Assembly (NCBI GenBank): GCA_021647765.1
Contig: JAKIUD010000064.1
Coordinates: 1 to 18,865, forward strand
DNA length: 18,865 nucleotides
Reading direction: 5' to 3'
Source: Desulfuromusa sp.
GTDB taxonomy: Bacteria > Desulfobacterota > Desulfuromonadia > Desulfuromonadales > Geopsychrobacteraceae
Position 1 is the first letter of the stretch; each line of letters begins with the position of its first letter. Shown one piece after another: positions 1 to 6,982 of the stretch. A program made the translations under genes and the position numbers. Under the pieces are notes generated by a model. It made no database searches. It had not been told where the DNA came from and saw only the letters and a program-made list of their open reading frames with translations.

Positions 1-124
1 CACGGTTTGATGAGGGAGGGCTGGTTGAAGCAGTTATGGAAAAGCTATTTAGGCACCGCCAAACGAAAGGGGCGGAAACAGATAAGCTGAACCTAACGCT
101 GGTGAGACCTGCTCTCTACTCTAC
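1..124 (+). mobile_element. 3' end of a group II intron (end of domain V plus domain VI), truncated by the window edge
   Basis: Seen: the window opens with CACGGTTT, which resembles the 3' strand of a group II intron domain V. Bases 15-26 pair with 106-117 (GGAGGGCTGGTT against GACCTGCTCTCT, one U-U mismatch, two G-U pairs), giving a domain VI-like helix. The helix is followed by an unpaired A at 118 and then CTCTAC, so A118 sits seven bases before a predicted 3' splice site after C124. That is the usual branch-point distance, and CTACTCTAC resembles the CTACTTCAC end of Ll.LtrB. The loop between the helix strands is about 79 bases, long for domain VI. A reading frame stays open from base 3 to 167, but I regard it as read-through of structured RNA, not a gene. 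The reverse transcriptase and the rest of the intron would lie to the left. Class cannot be assigned. Confidence 0.55.
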
Positions 125-176
125 CTATAAAAAAACTATATTCCCCTGCAAAAAGAGTTATTCTTAAAATTCTCTA

Positions 177-205
177 TTGCTTTTGAGTGATAGATTCTGT
201 TAATT
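177..205 (+). promoter_or_regulatory. Weak candidate promoter for prmA
   Basis: TTGCTT (177-182), 17 bases, TTAATT (200-205). The -10 is poor. It would start transcription almost at the prmA ATG (213), giving little or no leader, which fits the lack of a visible Shine-Dalgarno sequence. Transcription from the left of the window is equally possible. Confidence 0.2.
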
Positions 206-212
206 AGTATCT

Positions 213-1136
213 ATGAAAAATGAGTGGATTGTCATCGAAATCAGGGTTAGGGGGAAATTTGTTGATTTTGTCGGCGCAGTCCTCTCTGCATCTGGTTGCT
301 CTGGAACGGTTGTTGAGGAACGCAAACTGGATACTTTTGTTGTCCCTGACAATGACCTGGATCCTTCAGCTGACTACAATATGAAGGCTTACTTTGATAC
401 TGTAGCAGATTCAAATCTGCTTATCGCTGAATTGCAGAGTGCTTTGCAGGATATTCCAGTGCTCAGCAACCAGGATATCCGTGTTACCCTGGGAGGTACG
501 GTGCGGATAGAAGATTGGGCTGAAGATTGGAAACAAAATTTTTCAGCTTTTCATGTTGGTAAAAACCTGGTCATTCGGCCGAGCTGGGAAGAGTATCTTC
601 CACAGGAGGGCGAGGTTGTTATCGAGATTGATCCGGGGATGGCATTTGGAACCGGAACTCATGGTACGACACAACTTTGCCTGGAGGTGATCGCAGAACA
701 ACTGGATCGCCCCGATCCTCCGGCTGATATGCTTGACGTTGGAACGGGGTCGGGTATCTTGGCATTGGGAGCAGCAGCTCTTGGCTGTCGTAAAGTTGTT
801 GCAACCGATATTGATTCCGTTGCCTGTGCTATTGCTCGTGAGAACGTCGATAAAAACGGCTATACTGATCGGATCAAAATCACTGAACAAACTCTGGAGC
901 AGCTACCGGGACAATTTGACTTGATTGTTGCGAATATCTTGGCAGAAGAAAATGTTCGCCTCAAAAATGCTTTTATGGATCATTTATGTCCGGGAGGGTG
1001 GTTGATATTGTCCGGGATTTTAAAAGAAAAAGAGTCGTTGGTCTGCCGTGGTTTTGCCGATTTACCTTTGAAATTTTTTCCGAGCCGTTATCAGGGTGAA
1101 TGGATCTGCTTGTTATTGCAGCGGCTGATGGCGTAA
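213..1136 (+). CDS. prmA: Ribosomal protein L11 methyltransferase
   Basis: PrmA uses S-adenosylmethionine to methylate ribosomal protein L11 in the cytoplasm. The 307-residue product has the family's two-part build: an N-terminal L11-recognition domain (about 1-95) starting with the typical NEWIVIEI strand, then a Rossmann-type methyltransferase. Visible motifs are FGTGTHGTT (145-153; many homologues have P where this has G), the SAM-binding loop DVGTGSGIL (175-183), the acidic residue D199 ending strand 2, and ANIL (240-243) in the catalytic motif IV position. Length is normal. The ATG at 213 is the only sensible start, though no good ribosome binding site precedes it. rsmE follows after 38 bases; pairing of prmA with rsmE is common in bacteria. 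Identification is firm. Confidence 0.95.
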   Translation: MKNEWIVIEIRVRGKFVDFVGAVLSASGCSGTVVEERKLDTFVVPDNDLDPSADYNMKAYFDTVADSNLLIAELQSALQDIPVLSNQDIRVTLGGTVRIEDWAEDWKQNFSAFHVGKNLVIRPSWEEYLPQEGEVVIEIDPGMAFGTGTHGTTQLCLEVIAEQLDRPDPPADMLDVGTGSGILALGAAALGCRKVVATDIDSVACAIARENVDKNGYTDRIKITEQTLEQLPGQFDLIVANILAEENVRLKNAFMDHLCPGGWLILSGILKEKESLVCRGFADLPLKFFPSRYQGEWICLLLQRLMA

Positions 1137-1174
1137 TCATGGTGTTGTTTCGTTGTGGAATCAGTATAATTTAA

Positions 1175-1906
1175 ATGCGTTGTTTCTATTTACCTGAACC
1201 AGAATTATGTCGTGGTACTATCATCTCTTTGCCCGATGATTTAAGAAGGCATCTGCACATGGTTTTGCGTATGCAGCCGGGAGATAGAATTCAACTGTTT
1301 GATGGTGCCGGGCAAGTAGCTACAGCAGTTATAAGGGATAATTCCAGCGTTGAACTTGAGGGCATGGTTAATTATCCTGCGCCAAATTGTTTTCTTACTT
1401 TGATTCAGGGACTGCCTAAAGGGGACAAGCTCGAATTGATCCTGCAAAAGGGAACCGAACTTGGTGTTAATCAGTTTTGTTTGACAGCTATGGAGCGGAG
1501 TATCGGGTTGTTAAAATCTGATCGAAAAGAAAAACGGTTGCAACGTTGGCAGAAAATTATTCAGGAAGCGGCAAGGCAGAGTAAACAGTATCATCTTCCA
1601 CGGTTGGAGGTTGAGACATTTTCGGGGATTTTGTCGGCAGTCAAAGCCGATTTGAAATTATTACTCTGGGAGGAGAGTGAAAAAACTCTGGAGACTGTTC
1701 TCCCACAGTTACGCCCACAACGGATTGCTGTTATGGTCGGTCCAGAGGGGGGAATCACTCAACAGGAAGTAGCGCAGGCTAAGGCTGAGGGGTATCAACC
1801 GGTGAGCCTTGGTCCACGGATTTTACGTACTGAAACAGCAGGACTTGCGATAATGACAATTTTACAATATCTTTATGGGGATTTGGCTTCGAGCCAGCAT
1901 GGTTGA
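1175..1906 (+). CDS. rsmE: 16S rRNA (uracil1498-N3)-methyltransferase
   Basis: RsmE methylates N3 of U1498 in 16S rRNA of the small subunit. The 243-residue protein has an N-terminal PUA-like part (HLHMVLRMQPGD, 26-37) and a C-terminal SPOUT trefoil-knot domain. Knot signatures are KGTELGV (92-98), GPEGG (189-193) and the SAM-binding LGPRILRTETA (212-222). Length is normal. The start ATG at 1175 has no clear Shine-Dalgarno sequence; a GGAA lies about 13 bases upstream. Its stop (1904-1906) lies 29 bases before the ATG of the next gene, so all three genes here are probably co-transcribed. Confidence 0.94.
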   Translation: MRCFYLPEPELCRGTIISLPDDLRRHLHMVLRMQPGDRIQLFDGAGQVATAVIRDNSSVELEGMVNYPAPNCFLTLIQGLPKGDKLELILQKGTELGVNQFCLTAMERSIGLLKSDRKEKRLQRWQKIIQEAARQSKQYHLPRLEVETFSGILSAVKADLKLLLWEESEKTLETVLPQLRPQRIAVMVGPEGGITQQEVAQAKAEGYQPVSLGPRILRTETAGLAIMTILQYLYGDLASSQHG

Positions 1907-1923
1907 ATAGCTATGTATCAAAG

Positions 1924-1929
1924 AAAGGA
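1924..1929 (+). promoter_or_regulatory. Ribosome binding site that fixes the RDD-protein start
   Basis: AAAGGA lies six bases before the ATG at 1936. This favours that ATG over the in-frame TTG at 1903, which overlaps the rsmE stop and would add 11 residues in front of the zinc ribbon. Confidence 0.6.
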
Positions 1930-1935
1930 AAAGTC

Positions 1936-3330
1936 ATGAGATGTCCCAAATGTGGCTATAACAGTTTTGATCATCTGGATAGCTGCAAAAAATGTGGCAA
2001 AGATCTGGTTGAATTCAAGCAGAGCTTTGGAATCAAGAGTGTTTTGTTTCCGGGGCAGATGGGTTCAGGTGATGGAGCCGAAGATGCAGAGCTTGAAAGT
2101 ATTGCTGCTGATGCTGTCGTGGCTGCGGTTACGGGAGTTGCTGCAGCAACGGCAACCGCAGCGGTGGTGAATGGAGCAGGCGCTGAGCCGACTGCTTCTG
2201 GATCCGATGGTGATGATTTCGGTTTTGATTTTATGGGTGATAGCTCTGAGGACAATGATCTCTCTTTTGATGAGTTGTTTGAAGAGGCTCCGGAAGATGA
2301 GGATATCGAAGAAACGATTGAGGGGCCAAAAGAGGCAGAGGAAGCCGAGGCTAATGCTGAGTCCGGCGATGACTTTGCTTTCGATCTGCCAGATGATGAG
2401 GCCGATCTCGAGGATGATTTTGGTATTGGTGCGGATGAGAAAGCAAGGGCTTCAGCAACCGAGGATGATTTTTCTTTTGATGATGAAGAACCGGATTCAG
2501 CAACCGAATCTGAGGATTCAGGATCTGAGGAGAACCCCAAACGCCCTTTTGACTTACCGGAGTCTCCACAGGTTGTGGGGGCTCCGGAAGATCATCTTAA
2601 CCCTTTTGCAGAACAACCCGCTGAGTTTGTGGCAGAGAGAGAACCCGCTGAACCATTTTTAGAAGACGACTCTTCAATCCCGGAAGAATTGCCTGAGAGT
2701 CCGGTCTTGGAGGTGGGTGAATCTTCCCCGTTACTCTTGGATTCAGATCCAGTTGGGGAATCAGAGTCTGTTGCCGCAGGAAGGGGAATCGTCGCTGGAA
2801 CTACTGCAACTGTCGCTGTAGCAGCCGCAACTGTGGTCTCCCCGGTTGTTACGGACGATTTTCCTGAAGATACTGTCGCTAATCTTGCATCTCCTCCACC
2901 ATTGTTGAACTGTATTGAAGCGTTTATCTGCGATGTTATTTTGTTGACAGTTGTCGGAATAAGTTTTGTTGTGGCTGCAGAAGCAGCCATGTCTGCGGGG
3001 GAGACCAGATTGCTCCCTTCCCTGGAAACTTTGATTGATCTGTCGGTTCCTTATTTTCTGGTTCTTTTCTTTCTGGCGTTTGGTTATTTCACCTTATTTC
3101 ATTTCTTGGCTGGGCAGACGCCGGGGAAAATGTTGGCTGGGTTGCGGGTTGAAACGACCGAAGGAGAGCCATTGTCTTTTTCCCAGGCTTTTTTGCGTAG
3201 CGTCGGTGGGTTGTTGCAATTATTGCCCGCGGGATTGGGCTATCTGGTGATGTTGACCAATTCTGAACGGCGTGGTTGGAATGATCGCCTGGCGGGAACC
3301 CGGGTTGTTATTTGCCCGGACAGAACTTAA
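1936..3330 (+). CDS. Zinc-ribbon / acidic-repeat / RDD-family membrane protein
   Basis: Function unknown; 464 residues from ATG 1936. Order of parts: an N-terminal zinc ribbon with C3, C6, C17 and C20 (CPKCGYN...CKKCGKDL); an Ala/Val/Thr-rich uncharged stretch (about 56-82); a long, very acidic, low-complexity region with repeated DDFxFD-like units (DDFGFDF, DDFAFDL, DDFSFDD, and looser DLSFDEL and DDFGIGA); a second Ala/Val/Thr stretch (about 280-305); then an RDD domain with three hydrophobic segments (about 329-350, 370-393, 419-440). The RDD part carries the typical GQTPGKMLAGLRV and WNDRLAGTRVV motifs. RDD proteins are membrane proteins of mostly unknown role, and zinc-ribbon/RDD fusions occur in this bacterial group. 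The acidic linker would hold the ribbon away from the membrane. The end lies 15 bases from the convergent hydrolase gene. Confidence 0.85.
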   Translation: MRCPKCGYNSFDHLDSCKKCGKDLVEFKQSFGIKSVLFPGQMGSGDGAEDAELESIAADAVVAAVTGVAAATATAAVVNGAGAEPTASGSDGDDFGFDFMGDSSEDNDLSFDELFEEAPEDEDIEETIEGPKEAEEAEANAESGDDFAFDLPDDEADLEDDFGIGADEKARASATEDDFSFDDEEPDSATESEDSGSEENPKRPFDLPESPQVVGAPEDHLNPFAEQPAEFVAEREPAEPFLEDDSSIPEELPESPVLEVGESSPLLLDSDPVGESESVAAGRGIVAGTTATVAVAAATVVSPVVTDDFPEDTVANLASPPPLLNCIEAFICDVILLTVVGISFVVAAEAAMSAGETRLLPSLETLIDLSVPYFLVLFFLAFGYFTLFHFLAGQTPGKMLAGLRVETTEGEPLSFSQAFLRSVGGLLQLLPAGLGYLVMLTNSERRGWNDRLAGTRVVICPDRT

Positions 3331-3345
3331 AAGGTTAGCAGCCTA

Positions 3346-3969
3346 TCAGGTTTCCCGCCGCAGCTTGATAAAACTCTGTAGATCTGGACATTTAAAGTAA
3401 TCATTATTTTCCAATTCCCAACCGATTGTCGAGGTCACTGATGAACCATAATCGTGACCTGGATATACTTGAGTTTCCTTTGGCAGGATTTTTAATCGCT
3501 GTAAGCTATGGTAGAGTTCTGTTGCATTACTGCCAGGTAAATCTGCCCGACCACAGCGACCGACAAATAGGGTATCACCGGTAATAATACGCTGCCCAGT
3601 TTTAAAAACAATCGACCCTGGAGTATGTCCCGGGGTATGCATAACCTCAATTATCCCATTTCCCAACACAAGTCTGGAACCATCTGCAAGTGAAATATCA
3701 GGATCTGGTAGATCAAGCGGATGTGCTGCCAGTTTGGCTCCAGTCTGTTCAAGAATTAATCCATTACCAGCAATATGATCCTGATGTCCGTGAGTATTGA
3801 GTAGAAAATCCAAGGTCACGTCGAGTTTCGCCGCCCTGTCAAGGAGCAATTCTGGACGCATTGACGGATCAACTGCCGCGCCTCGTAATGTTTCTGGACA
3901 ATAAATCAGGTACGAGAAATTATCCATGTCGCTGGCATGTATCTGGATGATTTGTAGCATAATGGGCAT
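3346..3969 (-). CDS. MBL-fold metallo-hydrolase (glyoxalase II / persulfide dioxygenase-like)
   Basis: A 207-residue metallo-beta-lactamase-fold enzyme. Metal ligands are visible: THGHQDH (H60, H62, D64, H65), H115 in HTPGHTPGS, D132 in GDTLFVGRCGRAD, and H172 in VYPGHDYG. The GRCGRADLPG and YPGHDYGSSVTSTIG segments match the glyoxalase II/ETHE1 branch, which hydrolyses S-lactoylglutathione or oxidises persulfides. The sequence alone does not decide between a thioester hydrolase, an iron persulfide dioxygenase or another thiol-ester enzyme. The start is uncertain: the ATG at 3969 (MPIM) or the one three codons later (3960). It is a lone minus-strand gene with convergent neighbour 15 bases away and divergent dapF upstream. 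Confidence 0.9.
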   Translation of the reverse strand: MPIMLQIIQIHASDMDNFSYLIYCPETLRGAAVDPSMRPELLLDRAAKLDVTLDFLLNTHGHQDHIAGNGLILEQTGAKLAAHPLDLPDPDISLADGSRLVLGNGIIEVMHTPGHTPGSIVFKTGQRIITGDTLFVGRCGRADLPGSNATELYHSLQRLKILPKETQVYPGHDYGSSVTSTIGWELENNDYFKCPDLQSFIKLRRET

Positions 3970-4016
3970 ATGAAAAGTGCTCTCGAATAAAAAATTAATA
4001 AACAGAAACTAAAAAG

Positions 4017-4046
4017 TTGAGTCCATTCCCTCCGGTGAATTATAGT
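4017..4046 (+). promoter_or_regulatory. Candidate sigma-70 promoter for the dapF operon
   Basis: TTGAGT (4017-4022), 18 bases, TATAGT (4041-4046). A start near 4053 would give a leader of about 35 bases ending in the AGGAGA ribosome binding site (4077-4082). It lies in the 118-bp gap between the divergent hydrolase and dapF genes. Confidence 0.55.
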
Positions 4047-4087
4047 ATCCGAGGCGCTTATATGACAACAGTTGTTAGGAGAGAAAG

Positions 4088-4927
4088 ATGAGATTTACTA
4101 AGATGCACGGGGCAGGGAATGATTACGTCTATATCAATGGTTTTGAAGAGGAGGTTGAAGATCCGGTCACATTGGCACAGCGGGTCAGCAATCGGCAGTT
4201 CGGGATTGGTTCGGATGGCTTGATCCTGATTCTTCCCTCGACTGTTGCTGATGTGCGCATGCGGATGTTCAATATTGACGGAAGTGAGGGGCGAATGTGT
4301 GGCAATGGAATTCGCTGCGTTGCCAAATATGCCTATGATCATGGTTTGGTTGAACAACTGGAGATGACTGTGGAGACAGGCGGTGGTATCTTGACTTTGT
4401 CCATGACTGTCGGAGCTTCGGGCAGGGTGGACTTCGTTCAGGTCAATATGGGAGCACCTGGATTAACGCGTGGGGATGTGCCAATGGTCGGCTCTGCGAC
4501 AGAGAAAGCTATCTCAATTTCTCTAGAGGTTGCCAATCGGCGGTTTGAAGCGACTTGTCTCTCTATGGGTAATCCACATGCGGTTATTTTTGTCGATGCT
4601 GTTGAACAGTTTCCGGTTGCTGAAATTGGCCAACTGATTGAAAATCATATCTGGTTTCCTGAACGGGTGAATGTTGAGTTTGTTCAGGTTCATAGCCCGA
4701 CAGAAGTGATTCAACGAACCTGGGAGCGAGGTTCTGGAGAAACTTTGGCCTGTGGCAGTGGTGCTTCTGCAGTGGCAGTTGCCGGGGTGTTAACCGGTCG
4801 CACCGAACGGAAAATTATCAACCATCTGCGTGGTGGTGATCTGGAGTTGGAGTGGCTGGAAACGGGTTCAGTGATGATGACCGGCCCAGCAGTGGAGGTA
4901 TTCAGTGGAAAATTTGATCCACAATAG
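4088..4927 (+). CDS. dapF: Diaminopimelate epimerase
   Basis: DapF is a PLP-independent racemase that converts LL- to meso-diaminopimelate for lysine and peptidoglycan synthesis. The 279-residue product shows the N-terminal MHGAGNDYVYI (6-16), the first catalytic cysteine C71 in MCGNGIRC, the substrate-binding ERGSGETLACGSGA with the second catalytic cysteine C222, and GNPHAV (161-166). Both cysteines are present, so it should be active. AGGAGA sits five bases before the ATG. It is the first gene of a tight operon; the next gene starts 12 bases after its stop. Pairing with a HAD phosphatase and dtd has no obvious lysine-pathway logic. Confidence 0.97.
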   Translation: MRFTKMHGAGNDYVYINGFEEEVEDPVTLAQRVSNRQFGIGSDGLILILPSTVADVRMRMFNIDGSEGRMCGNGIRCVAKYAYDHGLVEQLEMTVETGGGILTLSMTVGASGRVDFVQVNMGAPGLTRGDVPMVGSATEKAISISLEVANRRFEATCLSMGNPHAVIFVDAVEQFPVAEIGQLIENHIWFPERVNVEFVQVHSPTEVIQRTWERGSGETLACGSGASAVAVAGVLTGRTERKIINHLRGGDLELEWLETGSVMMTGPAVEVFSGKFDPQ

Positions 4928-4939
4928 AGAGATGTTTGA

Positions 4940-5590
4940 ATGAAAGCAATACTGTTTGATCTGGACAATACCCTCTATCCAGCCGAGCGCGACCTTTTCT
5001 CATTGATTGATGTGCGGATCAATCGATATATGGAGGAGGTTGTTGCCATTGCTCCACTTGATGTTGATGGTTTGCGTCGTCTCTACTGGAAAGAGTATGG
5101 TGCGACTTTGCAGGGGCTGATCCGCCATCATGGAATCGATGCAGAAGATTATCTCGATTATGTCCATGCGGTTGATGTTGCTAGTCGACTCTCCATTGAT
5201 ATTGAACTGCAGAAAACATTGAACAATCTTCGTTTGCAGAGCTATATTTTTACTAACGGGTCACGCTGTCATGTTGATCGTGTCGTGACAGCACTTGGGC
5301 TGGATGGTTTATTTGCTGATGTTTTTGATATCCGGATTGCCAATTATCAACCAAAACCAAATCCTGATCCTTACCGACAGGTTCTTGATGCCCTGGCGCT
5401 GTCAGGAGATCAGTGTATCATGGTAGAAGATCAGTTGCAGAATCTGCAAATGGCGAAAGAATTTGGTATGAAAACGGTTTTAATTCAAGGGGAATATCCT
5501 GAAGATCAATCCTATAGTTGTGTTGATGCCGTACTTACTCGATCAGCAGAGATTGGGCAACTGCTGGATGAATGGTTGGGAGTGGATTAG
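4940..5590 (+). CDS. HAD-superfamily hydrolase, pyrimidine 5'-nucleotidase-like
   Basis: A 216-residue HAD phosphatase. Motif I is DLDNT (D7 nucleophile, D9 acid/base) in the opening strand; motif II is FTNGS (104-108); motif III lysine is K139 in QPKPNPDPY; motif IV is VEDQLQNL (162-169), where most relatives have VEDSxxNL. The opening FDLDNTLYP and the helical cap between about 15 and 95 match the SDT1/pyrimidine 5'-nucleotidase branch, which dephosphorylates small metabolites such as nucleoside monophosphates. The real substrate cannot be read from sequence. All catalytic residues are present. The stop is one base from the dtd start, suggesting translational coupling. Confidence 0.9.
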   Translation: MKAILFDLDNTLYPAERDLFSLIDVRINRYMEEVVAIAPLDVDGLRRLYWKEYGATLQGLIRHHGIDAEDYLDYVHAVDVASRLSIDIELQKTLNNLRLQSYIFTNGSRCHVDRVVTALGLDGLFADVFDIRIANYQPKPNPDPYRQVLDALALSGDQCIMVEDQLQNLQMAKEFGMKTVLIQGEYPEDQSYSCVDAVLTRSAEIGQLLDEWLGVD

Positions 5591-5591
5591 A

Positions 5592-6041
5592 ATGCGGGCA
5601 GTTATTCAACGGGTCAGCCGTGCTGGAGTTGTTGTCGCTGGTAAACGGATTGCTGCTATCGATTCTGGTTTGCTGGTTCTGTTAGGAGTTGAAAACGGTG
5701 ATGATAAAAAAGCTGTGGAATATCTGGCAGAAAAGACGGCTGGGTTGAGAATATTTGAGGATTCTGCTGGAAAGATGAACCTTTCTGTTCTTGATTGCTC
5801 TGGAGAGGTTTTGATTGTGTCACAGTTTACTCTGTTGGCTGATTGTCGCAAGGGGCGTCGCCCAGGATTTTCAGCCGCAGCGTCGCCGGAGCTGGCTGAG
5901 CCACTCTGCGAATATTTTGTCGAGCAGTTAAAACAACGAGGTATCAGAGTGCAAATGGGTCAATTCCGGGCAGACATGGCGGTGGATCTGGTTAATGATG
6001 GACCGGTGACTATTCTGCTTGATAGTGAGCGAACTTTTTAA
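5592..6041 (+). CDS. dtd: D-aminoacyl-tRNA deacylase
   Basis: Dtd cleaves D-amino acids (and glycine mischarged on tRNA-Ala) off tRNAs, a chiral proofreading step in the cytoplasm. From ATG 5592 the product is 149 residues, the family's usual size, beginning MRAVIQRVSRA. It carries the signature SQFTLLADCRKGRRP (77-91) and the Gly-Pro motif NDGPVT (135-140) that enforces D-chirality. The frame is open further upstream inside the HAD gene, but that extension has no homology logic and overlaps the neighbour, so the ATG one base after the HAD stop is chosen. The next gene's ribosome binding site begins at the last base of the dtd stop codon. Confidence 0.95.
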   Translation: MRAVIQRVSRAGVVVAGKRIAAIDSGLLVLLGVENGDDKKAVEYLAEKTAGLRIFEDSAGKMNLSVLDCSGEVLIVSQFTLLADCRKGRRPGFSAAASPELAEPLCEYFVEQLKQRGIRVQMGQFRADMAVDLVNDGPVTILLDSERTF

Positions 6042-6046
6042 GGAGG
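6041..6046 (+). promoter_or_regulatory. Ribosome binding site for the DUF4124 gene
   Basis: AGGAGG, a full consensus, five bases before GTG 6052. It selects that GTG over the upstream in-frame TTG at 6019, which lies inside dtd and would spoil the signal peptide. Confidence 0.75.
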
Positions 6047-6051
6047 AGCGG

Positions 6052-6573
6052 GTGCAAAGAATTCTATTTCTACTGCTGATTATGGTTTGTTCTGCTGTGA
6101 CGGTGCAGGCGGCTATTTACTCCTGTCGAGATAAGCAAGGAAAATTGTTTATAACCGATAACTTGCAAGCGCTTCCTGCAGAATGTTCGGGACGGGCACA
6201 GGTGGTCGAAGCGAAAGATCCCGATAATCTGAATTATGTCCCCGCTCAAGCAGATCCTCAGGGTTCAGGGGCTGTATTTCAGCAGAACGTCCGCGCAGCT
6301 GAACACAAACAGCGACAGGCTCAAGGACGGGTTGAAAAAATGTTGCTACGTGCTGAGCAGTTGGCGGAACAATATCGGCAGGCGGTGCAGGAAAAAAACA
6401 ATGCGACTCGGCGTTGGAGTTATGGTTCCAGGGAGATCATAAAAAAGGCAGACGATCGGATAAAAAAAGCTCGTGAAGGGAAAAAGCAGCTAACGGCAGA
6501 GATGCAGGGGCAAAAGATTCCACGTGATGATGAACGGAAAATAGTTTCATGGTTGGATGAAGTCGCGGATTAA
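6052..6573 (+). CDS. Secreted DUF4124-domain protein with charged helical tail
   Basis: Function unknown. From GTG 6052 the product is 173 residues. Residues 1-20 are a typical Sec signal peptide with a short basic start, a leucine-rich core and VQA|A at the probable cleavage site; no lipobox is present. The mature start IYSCRDKQGKLFITDNLQ is a DUF4124 domain, usually periplasmic, with C25 and C45 possibly forming a disulfide. From about residue 75 on the chain is rich in K, R, E and Q and predicted helical or coiled coil (AEHKQRQAQGRVEKMLLRAE). It is the last gene of the dapF operon, 10 bases after dtd. Its TAA stop forms the base of the terminator hairpin. Confidence 0.8.
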   Translation: MQRILFLLLIMVCSAVTVQAAIYSCRDKQGKLFITDNLQALPAECSGRAQVVEAKDPDNLNYVPAQADPQGSGAVFQQNVRAAEHKQRQAQGRVEKMLLRAEQLAEQYRQAVQEKNNATRRWSYGSREIIKKADDRIKKAREGKKQLTAEMQGQKIPRDDERKIVSWLDEVAD

Positions 6574-6612
6574 TAACCAGACAGGCTCCACCAGGAGCCT
6601 GTCTGGTTATTA
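6571..6612. terminator. Bidirectional terminator between the DUF4124 gene and trxA
   Basis: A perfect 19-bp stem: 6571-6589 (TAATAACCAGACAGGCTCC) pairs with 6594-6612 around the loop ACCA. The A-rich left base and T-rich right base give a U-ending stem in both directions. It lies between convergent genes with stops at 6573 and 6620 and includes the stop codon of the + strand gene. Confidence 0.85.
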
Positions 6613-6619
6613 GGTAAAC

Positions 6620-6949
6620 CTATAAAGCTTTTTGTAACAGTGCTTCGACTTGCTTTTTTGGTACAGCGCCAACCAGTTGATCAACAATTTCCCCATCTTT
6701 GAATAGAATCATGGTTGGAATACCACGTACACCGTATTGACCAGGTGATGCCGGGTTTTCATCAACATTGACTTTACCAATCTTGATTTTCCCATCATAT
6801 TCATCAGCCAGCTGTTCAAGTACCGGTGCGATAGCCAAACAAGGGGCACACCAGGTTGCCCAGAAGTCAACGAGGACAGGGGTGTCAGATTTCAGGACAT
6901 CGGCATCGAATTGAGCGTCAGTGAATGCAAAAATTTTATCGCTTGCCAT
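6620..6949 (-). CDS. trxA: Thioredoxin
   Basis: A cytoplasmic thiol-disulfide oxidoreductase of 109 residues. The fold signatures are VLVDFWATWCAPC with the redox pair CAPC, the buried aspartate in KVNVDENP, and the cis-proline in RGIPTMILFKDG. The classical motif is WCGPC; here the Gly is Ala, a change that can shift redox potential, and it is seen in thioredoxins of related bacteria. The frame opens 13 codons earlier, but the ATG at 6949 (MASDKIFAFTD) is preceded by AGGAG (6960-6956, minus) at proper spacing and fits normal thioredoxin length. No signal peptide. It is a single gene, convergent with the dapF operon and divergent from the SIS gene. Confidence 0.95.
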   Translation of the reverse strand: MASDKIFAFTDAQFDADVLKSDTPVLVDFWATWCAPCLAIAPVLEQLADEYDGKIKIGKVNVDENPASPGQYGVRGIPTMILFKDGEIVDQLVGAVPKKQVEALLQKAL

Positions 6950-6982
6950 TGATTTCTCCTTTTTCTTACTTTGACAGTAGTG

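Noticed and set aside
1165..1170. Perfect TATAAT just before rsmE
   Set aside because: It would start transcription within the rsmE start codon, and no good -35 lies 16-18 bases upstream. Likely chance in an AT-rich gap unless a leaderless message is shown.
1903..1935. Upstream TTG start for the zinc-ribbon RDD protein
   Set aside because: It overlaps the rsmE stop, adds residues before the zinc ribbon, and the ATG at 1936 has its own ribosome binding site.
1971..2540. Long serine-rich open frame on the minus strand opposite the acidic region
   Set aside because: It is the mirror of GAN/GAT-rich acidic codons and has no recognisable domain or ribosome binding site.
2171..2662. Long + strand frame inside the RDD gene
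   Set aside because: Frame-shifted reading of the repetitive acidic region, basic and methionine-rich with no homology logic.
5520..5591. N-terminal extension of Dtd into the HAD gene
   Set aside because: Dtd proteins start at MRAVIQR, and the extension lies wholly within the HAD coding region in another frame.
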